NCBI GenBank assembly: GCA_001028815.1 | Contig: LDJB01000003.1 | Location: forward strand, 252,143-316,142 | Origin: Peptococcaceae bacterium 1109 | Lineage (GTDB): Bacteria > Bacillota > Limnochordia > Darwinibacteriales > Darwinibacteriaceae | Reading direction: 5' to 3' | DNA length: 64,000 nucleotides | In this document: piece by piece, positions 26,197-34,635 of the stretch | How the letters are laid out: the number at the start of each line of letters is the position of its first letter | Numbering within the stretch: the stretch's first letter is position 1 | Position numbers and translations under genes: made by a program | The notes under the pieces: generated by a model | The model's input: only the letters and a program-made list of their open reading frames with translations | Databases searched by the model: none | Told to the model about the DNA's origin: nothing

Positions 26197-26210
26197 GACT
26201 GCCACCTCTC

Positions 26211-26933
26211 TCATTCCCGTTTCAAGTTGAAGTGAAGGATGTACCGATCCGCTCGATAAAAGGTGCGGTTGTACATTACCCGCTGATCCCCCACGCCGTC
26301 GATCTGCCGCTCTACCACAAGAATGACCAAGTTGTCCTCTCCTGGCCCCAGCAGTTCGGTCTCTACGGGTGTTGCCATGCGGGCGGTGACGAATTCTTCT
26401 GCGTGGACGAGGCTTAAGTGGTAGTCCTCGTCAAGCAGGCGTTCCACATCTACGCCGGCGAGGTTGTGGGAGAAAAGATTAGGACAAAGGCCTGCGGGAA
26501 TGTAAATGTGATCCACCGCCACAGGGGTGTTGTCTGCCAGGCGCAGCCGGGCGATATAATACACTTCACTTTCTTCCGATATCTGAAGATGCCAGGCCAG
26601 CTCTCCCCTCACTTTGGTTTTCTCCTGTGCGATGAGTTGGCTGCTGGGCATAAGGCCCCGGCTTCGCATTTCTTCAGTAAAGCTGCGCAAGGGGTTCCGC
26701 ACACGGGATACCCGGACAAAGGTTCCCCTGCCCGGGGTCCTTTCCACCAATCCATCGGCCACCAGCACGCCGATGGCTCGTTTCACCGTGGAAGTGCTCA
26801 CGTTGAACTCCTGGCTGAGCTCCTCCTCAGAGGGAAAGCGGTCGCCAGCCTTGAGCTGTCCAGAGATAATCCTGCGCTCTAGTTCGTTCTTGATAGCTAG
26901 ATAATGGGGCAAGCTGCCTTTCTGCTGAGCCAT
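26211..26933 (-). CDS. GntR-family transcriptional regulator (HutC/UTRA type)
   Basis: 240-residue repressor. The helix-turn-helix is RFPSEEELSQEFNVSTSTVK (about 33-52) with wing RTPGRGTFVRV, and the UTRA domain covers about 85-238. The ATG at 26933 follows GAGGAG. It opens the operon down to the terminator at 19271. TAATG-type repeats overlap its own promoter (26956-26992), similar in half-site to those before the GntR gene at 18463. Confidence 0.88.
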   Translation of the reverse strand: MAQQKGSLPHYLAIKNELERRIISGQLKAGDRFPSEEELSQEFNVSTSTVKRAIGVLVADGLVERTPGRGTFVRVSRVRNPLRSFTEEMRSRGLMPSSQLIAQEKTKVRGELAWHLQISEESEVYYIARLRLADNTPVAVDHIYIPAGLCPNLFSHNLAGVDVERLLDEDYHLSLVHAEEFVTARMATPVETELLGPGEDNLVILVVERQIDGVGDQRVMYNRTFYRADRYILHFNLKRE

Positions 26934-26955
26934 AAGCAACTCCTCATCTTCATTG

Positions 26956-26992
26956 CATTAATGCTATTAATGACATTATTAGACGGAATCAA
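26956..26992 (-). promoter_or_regulatory. Candidate promoter and operator of the GntR operon
   Basis: On the minus strand TTGATT (26987-26992), a 17-base spacer and TAATAG (26964-26969) form a weak sigma-A-type promoter. The inverted repeat CATTA-n7-TAATG (26956-26972) overlaps the -10 box, and TAATG-n-CATTA occurs just beside it. The layout suggests autorepression. Confidence 0.4.
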
Positions 26993-27044
26993 CAGAATCC
27001 CTTCTGGAAACCTCGCTTTTTTTCAACGAATTTTCAGGAACGCG

Positions 27045-27071
27045 AAAAAAGGGAGCGCTGTTCGCGCTCCC
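27045..27071 (-). terminator. Rho-independent terminator of the mup/mur operon
   Basis: A perfect 8-bp stem (27051-27058 with 27064-27071) followed on the minus strand by TTTTTT lies 16 bases after the nucleotidase-like gene. It ends the long operon that starts with mupG at 37720. Confidence 0.8.
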
Positions 27072-27086
27072 ACGTGGAGATGAATG

Positions 27087-27698
27087 TTATCCTAGCCGTT
27101 TGACATTGACTCTGGGGTGCATATCTAGAAACTGTTGGGCATGCATCCTGATATCCTCCCAAGAGTAGACTACCGTCATCGATTCCTGCTTATCCACATT
27201 GTGACTTGCATGAAACATCAATGTGTAAATATTGTGTGCCTTCAGATCCACGCAGTTCTCATAGTGGTCATCAACAAAGAACTCCACTCCAAGCCTCTGG
27301 CACAGCTCCCCCTTGGAAAAGGGCCTAGTAATATCCTCCCGCATGTACAGCCGGTGATAAGGGATCTCATGCGCTGCGAGCCAGCGCAAGGTCACCGGCC
27401 TGAACTGCGCTCGCCGGGCAGTAATGAGATAGATTAGGTGACCCTGGGCAATCAGCTCATGGAGTACCTCGCGGCACAGCGGGCGTGGTGGCATCGCCTC
27501 CAAAACCGCCTCGGCCTGTGTGGCCACAAAATCATCCACCTGCTCCCGAGTAACCTTGAAGGCTTCCTGCAGAGAATATACATTCTCCACTATGGGCAGG
27601 TCGAAGTAGATACTGGCTGCCTTCAGCCAACGATTCTCTTTCCCGTCATCTTCGTTAGTCAGTACGCAGTCGATATCAAACCCGAAAATGATGCTCAT
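27087..27698 (-). CDS. HAD-superfamily 5'-nucleotidase-like protein (NT5C type)
   Basis: 203-residue cytoplasmic HAD phosphatase. Motif I is FGFDIDCVLTNE with Asp8 and Asp10; motif II is LIYLITARR (Thr); motif III/IV is VEFFVDDHYENCVDL. The family includes deoxyribonucleotidases (PF06941-like) and many uncharacterised bacterial phosphatases. Its ATG overlaps the RpiR gene stop by 4 bases, so it is a coupled final member of the mup/mur operon. In this setting it may dephosphorylate a sugar phosphate or nucleotide sugar; no direct evidence. Confidence 0.78.
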   Translation of the reverse strand: MSIIFGFDIDCVLTNEDDGKENRWLKAASIYFDLPIVENVYSLQEAFKVTREQVDDFVATQAEAVLEAMPPRPLCREVLHELIAQGHLIYLITARRAQFRPVTLRWLAAHEIPYHRLYMREDITRPFSKGELCQRLGVEFFVDDHYENCVDLKAHNIYTLMFHASHNVDKQESMTVVYSWEDIRMHAQQFLDMHPRVNVKRLG

Positions 27699-28507
27699 TC
27701 TGTACTCCTGTTGACGTTTTTCCCGCGCTGGCTACGCAAAGCAACCCCAACAGCCAGCACCTCCACAGCACATAACTGAACGATCCTGGCAGATAGAAGG
27801 CTGCTGTCCACCGTATTCTCTGCAAATGATGTCAGCAAGACAATGTCCGCGGCTCTCGCCAAAGGTGAATCCACCGTTGCGGTCATTCCTATGGTGGCCG
27901 CACCGGCCTGTCTCGCGATAGTCATTGCATGGCATACCTCGTACGTATAGCCTCGGGCTGAAATGCCGACTACCACCTGACTCGGGTCCAGCAAGGCTGC
28001 ACGGGTTAGCTGCATATGCGTATCTGTAACTGCTAGCGCCCTTAGGCCAATTTGCGCCAGCTTCTCCTCCCCCTCCTTGGCTACTAATCCGGAAGCACCC
28101 AAACCGAACAGGTACACTTTGTCCGCCGCGCATATGGCACGAATCGCCCTGTCTAGCTCCTTGACATTAAGCATGCAGGCAGTGTCCCGCAAAGCATTGA
28201 TGTGCATCTGCAATGTCTTCTGCTTAACATCCTCCACTGCATCAGCTTTTTGGATCTGGGAACTCCCATGGGGATATCTCACGGCAATAGCTTGAGCCAG
28301 TGCCATCCTAAACTGCGAAAACCCTTGGTAACCCAACGTTTGGCAAAACTTGACGACAGTGCCATTACTGACCTGCGCTGATTCTGCAACCTGACTGATG
28401 GTTGATCTCACAACAGCACCAGGATGACCGAGGATTCGCTCTGCAATCCTGCGGAATGCAGGGTGAAGTGTGGGGAGCGTCGCGCGTATAGCCAGCAGCG
28501 GGTCCAT
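27695..28507 (-). CDS. murR: RpiR/MurR-family transcriptional regulator
   Basis: 270-residue regulator with an N-terminal HTH_6 domain (about 1-77; STISQVAESAQVSNGTVVKF is the DNA-binding part) and a C-terminal SIS domain (about 110-245; KVYLFGLGASGLVAKEGEEK and VVGISARGYTYEVCHAMTIA). MurR-type proteins sense MurNAc 6-phosphate, and the gene lies 11 bases downstream of murQ. It is placed late in the operon it probably controls. Palindromes upstream of mupG (37784-37798, 37886-37898) are possible targets. The symbol reflects context more than sequence proof. Confidence 0.8.
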   Translation of the reverse strand: MDPLLAIRATLPTLHPAFRRIAERILGHPGAVVRSTISQVAESAQVSNGTVVKFCQTLGYQGFSQFRMALAQAIAVRYPHGSSQIQKADAVEDVKQKTLQMHINALRDTACMLNVKELDRAIRAICAADKVYLFGLGASGLVAKEGEEKLAQIGLRALAVTDTHMQLTRAALLDPSQVVVGISARGYTYEVCHAMTIARQAGAATIGMTATVDSPLARAADIVLLTSFAENTVDSSLLSARIVQLCAVEVLAVGVALRSQRGKNVNRSTE

Positions 28508-28518
28508 AGCAAATCTCC

Positions 28519-29445
28519 TTACGTATCAGTGGTACTGCTAAGGGCCAACTTCAAAGCGTGGCCTAGGATGCCTTGGCCTTGCCGCAAGTACTCGCTAGCC
28601 TGGGAAAGGGTACAGCCTGCCAACTGCATGACAACCGCTTCTTTGATGCGCCAATCAGAGAGTTTAAGCAGGCGTGCTGCCTCCTCAAGTGACGCCCCAG
28701 TAAGCTCTGCTACCATCCGCATTGCCCTAAGGCGCAGCTTTTCATTGGTCACCAGCATATCAACAAGGAAATTCTGATACACGCGACCGAGCTTGATCAT
28801 CACCGTTGTGCTCAGTAGATTGAGCACGATTTTCTGCGCCGTCCCTGCTTTCATGCGAGTGGAACCAGTGACGATTTCAGGCCCAACTACCACTTCGATG
28901 GCCACATCCGAGAGCTCAGCGATGGGCGCATTGCGGTTGCACGTCAACCCGATGGTGGCAGCTCCCACTTCCCTCGCTTTCGCCAAGCCCCCTAATACGT
29001 ATGGGGTTCTCCCACTAGCTGTAATGCCCACTACTGCATCAACGCTGCTGAGGCCGTCCGCCGACAGCTCCTTTGCCCCCGCTTCAGCATCGTCCTCAGC
29101 GAACTCTACAGCTTGTTGAATGGCCCTGGGGCCGCCAGCAATAAACGCCTTGACCATTTCTGAACCGGCTCCAAAAGTGGGCAACAGCTCAGCAGCATCG
29201 AGGATTCCCAGCCTACCGCTGGTCCCTGCTCCGAGATAGAACATCCGGCCCCCCTGCTTCAGTCGTTCGGCGATTAGGTCGATGGCTGCCACAATGCTAG
29301 GAATCTGGTCAATCACCGCTGGCAGCACTTTGCTCTCTTCTCCGCATGCTAACCGCACAATCTCCTCTGTGGACAAGCTATCGATCCACAATGACTCTGT
29401 GTTCCGCACCTCCGTTATCAGACCGGCTAAATCGGCTATCGTCAT
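28519..29445 (-). CDS. murQ: N-acetylmuramic acid 6-phosphate etherase
   Basis: 308-residue cytoplasmic etherase that removes D-lactate from MurNAc 6-phosphate, giving GlcNAc 6-phosphate. The SIS domain has MFYLGAGTSGRLGILDAAEL (68-87) with Glu85, a second acid at Glu114 (QAVEFAEDD), and VGITASGRTPYVLGGLAKAR; a three-helix CUE-like C-terminus ends the protein. These match the acid pair described for E. coli MurQ (Glu83/Glu114). The length is typical. It follows the DppF-type ATPase gene by 39 bases in the operon with mupG and the ABC importer, which defines the cluster as a peptidoglycan-sugar pathway. Confidence 0.93.
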   Translation of the reverse strand: MTIADLAGLITEVRNTESLWIDSLSTEEIVRLACGEESKVLPAVIDQIPSIVAAIDLIAERLKQGGRMFYLGAGTSGRLGILDAAELLPTFGAGSEMVKAFIAGGPRAIQQAVEFAEDDAEAGAKELSADGLSSVDAVVGITASGRTPYVLGGLAKAREVGAATIGLTCNRNAPIAELSDVAIEVVVGPEIVTGSTRMKAGTAQKIVLNLLSTTVMIKLGRVYQNFLVDMLVTNEKLRLRAMRMVAELTGASLEEAARLLKLSDWRIKEAVVMQLAGCTLSQASEYLRQGQGILGHALKLALSSTTDT

Positions 29446-29484
29446 ACAGTAAACTACCTTTCCAAACGTAATGTGCAGGTCATC

Positions 29485-30498
29485 TTAAGACACGCCGCGC
29501 AGCGAAAGCTGACTGGCAAAATGGCAGGCGGCTGCGTGATCGCTGTCTCCGCTCACCTCGCTTAATTCCGGTCTTTCCCGTTTACAGATATCTGTCGCAT
29601 ACTTGCAGCGTGGGTGGAAATGACACCCTTGGGGCGGATTTGCGGGGTCCGGTACCTCTCCTTCCAGCAGAATCTCATCTTTGTCCGCTGTAGCACTTGC
29701 TCGGGGGACCGCCGCCAAGAGCGCCTCGGTGTAAGGATGCCGTGGATTGGAGAACAACTCGACCGTATCAGCCACCTCTACAATGCGCCCAACATACATT
29801 ACCGCAACTCGATCGCTGATGTGCTCAACCACACTTAGGTCATGGGCAATAAACAAGTACGTGAGGTTTAGCTTCTCCTGCAGATCCTGAAGCAAGTTCA
29901 GGATCTGGGCCTGTATGGACACATCCAAAGCTGAGACCGTCTCATCGCAGACTATGAAACTGGGATCTAGGGCCAGTGCTCTGGCAATACCGATTCGCTG
30001 CCGCTGGCCGCCGCTAAAGGCATGTGGATAGCGGTTCATATACTCTGGCCTGATCCCCACCTGTTTGAGGAGCTCCCGCACCCTTGCATCCCGCTCCTGG
30101 CGGTCCTTCACGCCGTGAATCAGGAGGGGTTCTCCTACGATTTCCCGTACCGTCATGCGTGGATTTAGTGACGAATAGGGATCTTGGAAAATCAACTGCA
30201 TCTGACGCCGCATAGCCCGGAGAGAGTCATCTTGCAGGGCGGTAATATCTATAGCGCCGTTGTCAGCATGGTAGTAGACTTTTCCCGCGGTAGGCTTGAT
30301 GGCCCGGAGGATACACCTCCCCACCGTTGTCTTACCGCAACCGCTCTCTCCCACTAATCCTAGGGTCTCGCCTTGGCGTATCGTAAAGCTCACATCATCA
30401 ACAGCCCTGACGTGCCCTACGGTCCGGCGGAAGAAACCTGATGTAATGGGGAAATACTTCTTTAGACCTTGAACCTCAAGCAAGACCCTACCCTGCAT
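29485..30498 (-). CDS. Opp/Dpp-type ABC transporter ATP-binding protein (DppF-like)
   Basis: 337-residue cytoplasmic ATPase. It has Walker [13 protein letters not shown], signature [14 protein letters not shown], Walker [15 protein letters not shown], and the Opp/Dpp C-terminal extension [13 protein letters not shown] with the cysteine block [16 protein letters not shown]. The ATG at 30498 follows GAGGTGG and overlaps the DppD-type gene by 11 bases. A longer hydrophobic frame to 30687 lies antisense-like inside the neighbour and is not part of the gene. It pairs with the other ATPase to power the importer at 31515-33639. Confidence 0.92.
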   Translation of the reverse strand: MQGRVLLEVQGLKKYFPITSGFFRRTVGHVRAVDDVSFTIRQGETLGLVGESGCGKTTVGRCILRAIKPTAGKVYYHADNGAIDITALQDDSLRAMRRQMQLIFQDPYSSLNPRMTVREIVGEPLLIHGVKDRQERDARVRELLKQVGIRPEYMNRYPHAFSGGQRQRIGIARALALDPSFIVCDETVSALDVSIQAQILNLLQDLQEKLNLTYLFIAHDLSVVEHISDRVAVMYVGRIVEVADTVELFSNPRHPYTEALLAAVPRASATADKDEILLEGEVPDPANPPQGCHFHPRCKYATDICKRERPELSEVSGDSDHAAACHFASQLSLRGVS

Positions 30499-31504
30499 CT
30501 TTAGCCACCTCACTATACAACAGGCAACTGACTTCGTGATCGGGGGAGATTTGGACTGGGCGCGGCTTATGCACATTGCACAAGCCATCCATAAAACGAT
30601 CGCAACGGGGATGGAAAGGGCAGCCAGGAGGAACCCGGGATATGTCAGGGACCATGCCCTTAATGGAAGCCAGCCGCTTTCTCTCATTCCGCTTCTTACT
30701 GCCCAGTACTGGCAAAGACGTCAACAGAGCTTGAGTATAAGGATGAAGCGACTCCTCAAAGAGGCGCTTTACAGGCAGGCTCTCCACAATCCGGCCCATG
30801 TACATGACCACAACACGATCAGCCATCTCACCAATCACTCCGAGATTGTGGGTGATCAACATGATAGAAGTGTCCATTTCGTCCTTTAGCTGCCGCATCA
30901 GCCGCAGTATCTGGGCTTGAATGGTCACATCTAGCGCGGTTGTTGGCTCATCGGCGATTAAGATTCTAGGCCGGCAGGAGAGGGCCATCGCGATCATGGC
31001 CCTTTGACGCATACCACCACTGAGCTGGTGCGGGTAAGCATCGATCCGCTGCTCCGGATGGGGAATCCTGACTTTGCCCAGCATTTCAACGGCAGCTTCC
31101 CGTGCAGCTTTCTTGCTCAGGCCTTGGTGATGCCTGATAACCTCCATGATCTGATTGCCGATGGTATAGACTGGGCTGAAGGATGTCATGGGTTCCTGAA
31201 AGATCATGGAGATCTCTTTCCCTCTGATCTTGCGAATCATGGGCCCAGACGGATCCAGCTTGCTCAGTTCCACTTCTCCATCATCCTGGTACAGCGTGAT
31301 CTCACCATTGGTGATCTTGCCTTTCGAGCCTAGCAATCCCAAGGTGGACAGGGCAGTAACGCTCTTTCCGCAGCCACTCTCTCCCACCACACCAAGCACT
31401 TCCCCTTTGCGTATGTCAAAGCTTACTCCGTCCAACACCTGGACAGTGCCTTCGGTGGTGGCAAAACAAACCTCGAGATCCTTTACCCGCAAGACACGAG
31501 TCAT
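30488..31504 (-). CDS. Opp/Dpp-type ABC transporter ATP-binding protein (DppD-like)
   Basis: 338-residue cytoplasmic ATPase with Walker [18 protein letters not shown]-loop [15 protein letters not shown], signature [17 protein letters not shown], Walker [15 protein letters not shown] and the C-terminal [12 protein letters not shown] plus [16 protein letters not shown] block. It lies 10 bases after the DppC-type permease. The family imports peptides, but in Thermotogae and related anaerobes close relatives import oligosaccharides, which fits this mur-gene context. Confidence 0.92.
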   Translation of the reverse strand: MTRVLRVKDLEVCFATTEGTVQVLDGVSFDIRKGEVLGVVGESGCGKSVTALSTLGLLGSKGKITNGEITLYQDDGEVELSKLDPSGPMIRKIRGKEISMIFQEPMTSFSPVYTIGNQIMEVIRHHQGLSKKAAREAAVEMLGKVRIPHPEQRIDAYPHQLSGGMRQRAMIAMALSCRPRILIADEPTTALDVTIQAQILRLMRQLKDEMDTSIMLITHNLGVIGEMADRVVVMYMGRIVESLPVKRLFEESLHPYTQALLTSLPVLGSKKRNERKRLASIKGMVPDISRVPPGCPFHPRCDRFMDGLCNVHKPRPVQISPDHEVSCLLYSEVAKDAG

Positions 31505-31514
31505 CGTCTTTCAC

Positions 31515-32642
31515 CTACCTAACGTAGGGATCGGCCGCATCTCTCAATCCGTCCCCAACGAAGTTAAATGCCAAGATAGTGATAATAACCATGAATCCTG
31601 GCGCCAAGAGCCACGGCGTCAGAGCAATGGTCCTCACGTTTTGTGCCTCCTGAAGCAGAACACCCCAGCTGATAACAGGCGCTCTGAGGCCCAGCCCTAG
31701 GAAACTCAGGCTCGTTTCACCAAGAATCATCGAAGGAATGGACAGCGTCACCGAGGCGATGATATGGCTCATGAAAGATGGCACCATGTGCCTGAAGATG
31801 ATCCTAAGCCGGCTGGCACCAAGGAGATTTGCAGCCATCACGAAGTCTTCTTCCCGCAAAGCTAGGAACTTACTGCGCACCACTCGGGCCAACCCCGTCC
31901 ATCCTATGAACGAGAGAATCACCGTAATCCCCATGTAGACTTGAATTGGCGTCCAGTTGCGAGGGAGTGCGGCACTAAGAGCCATCCACAAGGGAATTGT
32001 AGGCACTGAGCGCAGAAACTCGATGAGGCGCTGCACCAGGGTATCAACTATCCCTCCGTAGTAGCCCGAAAAGCCACCTATGATAATCCCTAGGAGTAAG
32101 CTCAAAAAGACTCCGATCAGCCCTATGGAAGTGGAAACTCGTGTACCATAAACGATGCGAGAAAACACGCACCTGCCCAAACGGTCCGTTCCCAAAGGAA
32201 AGAAAGTGCCATCCTCAACCCCAAACAGGTGGATATCCGTTTCCCAAAGCCCAAGGAACTTGTAAGGGTGTCCCTTTACAAAGAACTTCAGGTAATTTAC
32301 TTGATCAGGGTCTGGGACATAAGATCTCCGCAGCGTATAGGGATCGACCTCTGACTTGTAACCGTAGACAAAAGGCCTTAAGCTAAACCCGTCTTCTCCT
32401 ATGAAACGAATCCTTTGGGGGGGAGCGTGCACAACTCTCCGGTTATTCTCGTGTGGATCGTTTGGAGCTAAAAACTCCGCGAACAGGCCGACGCTGTACA
32501 CAATTACCAGCACAACTGCACTGATGACAGCCAAGCGATGACGCTTGAACTTCAGCCACATCAATCGCCATTGGGAAGCCACATCCAGATTATCGGCCTG
32601 AATCTCAGCAGTAGATGTCCGTAAAGGCGTTTCCGCAGACAA
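31515..32642 (-). CDS. Opp/Dpp-type ABC transporter permease (DppC-like)
   Basis: 375-residue inner-membrane permease. The first membrane segment is LAVISAVVLVIVYSVGLFAE; an unusually long periplasmic insert of about 110 residues follows (containing FLGLWETDIHLFGVEDGTFF) before the conserved PLGTDRLGRCVFSRIVYGTR. The remaining segments and the EAA-like loop LGASRLRIIFRHMVPS complete the domain. A TTG at 32642, 6 bases after GAGGAGGGG, is the likely start. The insert occurs in the subgroup linked to sugar-type ligands; that is family recollection, not proof. Confidence 0.9.
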   Translation of the reverse strand: MSAETPLRTSTAEIQADNLDVASQWRLMWLKFKRHRLAVISAVVLVIVYSVGLFAEFLAPNDPHENNRRVVHAPPQRIRFIGEDGFSLRPFVYGYKSEVDPYTLRRSYVPDPDQVNYLKFFVKGHPYKFLGLWETDIHLFGVEDGTFFPLGTDRLGRCVFSRIVYGTRVSTSIGLIGVFLSLLLGIIIGGFSGYYGGIVDTLVQRLIEFLRSVPTIPLWMALSAALPRNWTPIQVYMGITVILSFIGWTGLARVVRSKFLALREEDFVMAANLLGASRLRIIFRHMVPSFMSHIIASVTLSIPSMILGETSLSFLGLGLRAPVISWGVLLQEAQNVRTIALTPWLLAPGFMVIITILAFNFVGDGLRDAADPYVR

Positions 32643-32655
32643 GGCCCACCCCTCC

Positions 32656-33639
32656 TCAACTATACCTAATCCTAGGATCAACCCAGGCCAGTAAGATGTC
32701 TGAGATAAAGGTCCCCACGAGTGTGAGAACGCTGAGCATCAGAATGAAACTTCCCGCCAAGTACATGTCTTGGCTCTGCAGCGACCTAAGCAGCAGTGGG
32801 CCAGTGGTGGGCAAGTTCAGGACCACCGCAACGATGGTCTCGCCCGATATCAGCTGGGGAAGTGTCCAGCCCACCGTACTGATGAAAGGGATCAGGGCCA
32901 CCCTCACGGGATATTTGAAGAGGATCCAGGTATCCTTCAGACCTTTAGATTTAGCTGTGGTAACATAGGGCTTCTGGATCTCGTCGAGCAAATTAGCCCG
33001 CAGAGTCCGTATTAAACTGGCCGTTCCCGACGTCCCGATGACGATCATTGGTATTAGAGCATGTTTTGCCAAGTCAAGCAGCTTCGCGAGACTCCAAGGA
33101 GCCTCCGCGTATTCGGGAGAAAAGAGGCCGCCCACAGACAACCCAAAATAGCGGTGTCCCAACCACATTAAGATCAAGGCGAGCATAAAATTGGGGATAG
33201 CAAGCCCCATAAAGCCCACTGTGGTAAAGACATAGTCACCAATAGAATACTGGTGCGTGGCGGAATAGACCCCTATAGGGAACGCAACAATCCATGTGAA
33301 AAGCAAAGTGAGAGTTGAAACGGAGACAGTCAACCCCAGTCTCTCCCAAATGAGCTCGTTCACAGGACGGTTCCATTCAAAGGAGTAACCGAAGTCCCCC
33401 TTGAGCACCCCGGTTATCCAGCGCACGTACTGCGTATGGAAAGGTCTATCCAAGCCATAGCGCTGGCGCAGGGCTTCCACTTCTGCCAGATTGACGCTGC
33501 CTCCAGAGGCTTCCTTGTTGGCGATATAGTTCGTCAGGTAGTCTCCAGGCGGCAGTTGTATGAGAAAGAAGGATAGAATCGATATGAAGATCAGTGTTGG
33601 AATCATCAACAACGTGCGCTTGACGATATAGTTTAGCAA
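32656..33639 (-). CDS. Opp/Dpp-type ABC transporter permease (DppB-like)
   Basis: 327-residue inner-membrane permease. It starts LLNYIVKRTLLMIPTLIFIS, has the canonical first periplasmic region PPGDYLTNYI and RQRYGLDRPFHTQYVRWITG, then five further membrane segments and the loop YVTTAKSKGLKDTWILFKYP. The TTG at 33639 lies 9 bases after GGGGAGG; the longer frame to 33675 has no site. It is preceded by a stem-loop (33683-33704) after the TIM-barrel gene. Confidence 0.9.
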   Translation of the reverse strand: MLNYIVKRTLLMIPTLIFISILSFFLIQLPPGDYLTNYIANKEASGGSVNLAEVEALRQRYGLDRPFHTQYVRWITGVLKGDFGYSFEWNRPVNELIWERLGLTVSVSTLTLLFTWIVAFPIGVYSATHQYSIGDYVFTTVGFMGLAIPNFMLALILMWLGHRYFGLSVGGLFSPEYAEAPWSLAKLLDLAKHALIPMIVIGTSGTASLIRTLRANLLDEIQKPYVTTAKSKGLKDTWILFKYPVRVALIPFISTVGWTLPQLISGETIVAVVLNLPTTGPLLLRSLQSQDMYLAGSFILMLSVLTLVGTFISDILLAWVDPRIRYS

Positions 33640-33682
33640 GCTATCACTCCTCCCCGACCTCTCCGCGACGAGCATTGGATGG

Positions 33683-33704
33683 GGGGCGGCGTGGTCACCG
33701 CCCC
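33683..33704 (-). promoter_or_regulatory. Intercistronic stem-loop upstream of the DppB-like gene
   Basis: A 7-bp GC stem (33683-33689 with 33698-33704) lies between the TIM-barrel gene stop and the DppB-like start. No T-run follows on the minus strand. It could protect the SBP-side mRNA or reduce read-through into the membrane genes. Confidence 0.45.
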
Positions 33705-33714
33705 TCTCCGAATC

Positions 33715-34617
33715 CTATTTTACACAACAGCAGGACCAACCTGCCGGGCTTACCACCACAACGTGGCCACAGTCGCGGCAGTGCACATAGCCTGCTTTTC
33801 CCTCCGGTCCCGGGCAGGTTAGCAAACTACCAGAAAACAGCGCCTTGGTCTCCAAAACCAAGTTATCCCAGCCTGCCTTGCCCCAAGGTAAGGCTTCAAT
33901 GGTGATGGGCCCTGAGAAACCAGACCGCTGTACAGCTTCTTGAAACCAGAGCCAATCAATGGTGCCATACGGGGGAGGCAGATGGGCATCCTGCCTTCCG
34001 CCATTGTCATTCACATGAAAATCAACTAGAAATGGTTCTGCCATGCTGAACTCTTCCTTGATATCCCCGAAGACATGCCCGTGGCCCGTGTCGAAGCAGA
34101 TTCCGAGCCAAGGCGAGTTAAAGCGCTCTAAAATGCCGCAGACATCTGCTGTTGACCCTGGAGCATACGGCATGTTCTCGATGGCGATGCGCACTCGGCA
34201 GCGTTCAGCTATTGGTAAAAGCGATTCTAAACTCCTGCTAAACACGTCTATCTGGCTGTCTAGCAGTGAACCTTCCGAGGTAGGTTTGTGGGTGGGGTGG
34301 ACATGGACTATGTCCACCCCTAGGAAAGGTAGCTTCTGAATCACTTGGGCGAGAAAAGCGACATTTTTCAGGCGCATGTCCTCGTCCTCGTGAGCCAAGG
34401 ACTCAGGTGTAGAGAAAGGGGCATGCAACGCCCTCAGGACAATACCTGCCCCTTCGAAGGCACCCCCGATCCTGGCCAGTTCCTCCTCATCTGCCTCGGC
34501 GATGAACTTGTTCTGCAGGTGGTTCAGGGTGGCGCACTCAATGCCATCCCGCTGCAGATTACTGATCATGTTCGCGTAGTCATCCAGGCCTCTAGCGAAA
34601 AAGGAGAATTCAGGCAT
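33715..34617 (-). CDS. Xylose-isomerase-like TIM-barrel protein with cysteine-rich tail
   Basis: 300-residue cytoplasmic protein of the AP-endonuclease-2/sugar-phosphate isomerase-epimerase fold. Metal-site regions include VLRALHAPFSTPE, IAIENMPYAPGS, LGICFDTGHGHVFG, LVDFHVNDNGGRQDAHLPP and ITIEALPWG, so the His/Glu/Asp set looks complete. The last 36 residues are unusual: Cys268, Cys280-x2-Cys283 and Cys296-Cys297-Cys298, perhaps a metal site. The ATG at 34617 (GGAAG 8 bases upstream) is preferred to 34632. It lies directly after the SBP gene and before the permeases, an unusual place for an enzyme. Reaction unknown; epimerisation or isomerisation of an imported sugar is plausible. Confidence 0.75.
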   Translation of the reverse strand: MPEFSFFARGLDDYANMISNLQRDGIECATLNHLQNKFIAEADEEELARIGGAFEGAGIVLRALHAPFSTPESLAHEDEDMRLKNVAFLAQVIQKLPFLGVDIVHVHPTHKPTSEGSLLDSQIDVFSRSLESLLPIAERCRVRIAIENMPYAPGSTADVCGILERFNSPWLGICFDTGHGHVFGDIKEEFSMAEPFLVDFHVNDNGGRQDAHLPPPYGTIDWLWFQEAVQRSGFSGPITIEALPWGKAGWDNLVLETKALFSGSLLTCPGPEGKAGYVHCRDCGHVVVVSPAGWSCCCVK

Positions 34618-34635
34618 GGCCAGCACTTCCATCGC

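Noticed and set aside
30499-30687. N-terminal extension of the DppF-like ATPase with a hydrophobic stretch
   Set aside because: It lies inside the DppD-like gene in another frame; a good ribosome site precedes the ATG at 30498, where the family domain begins.
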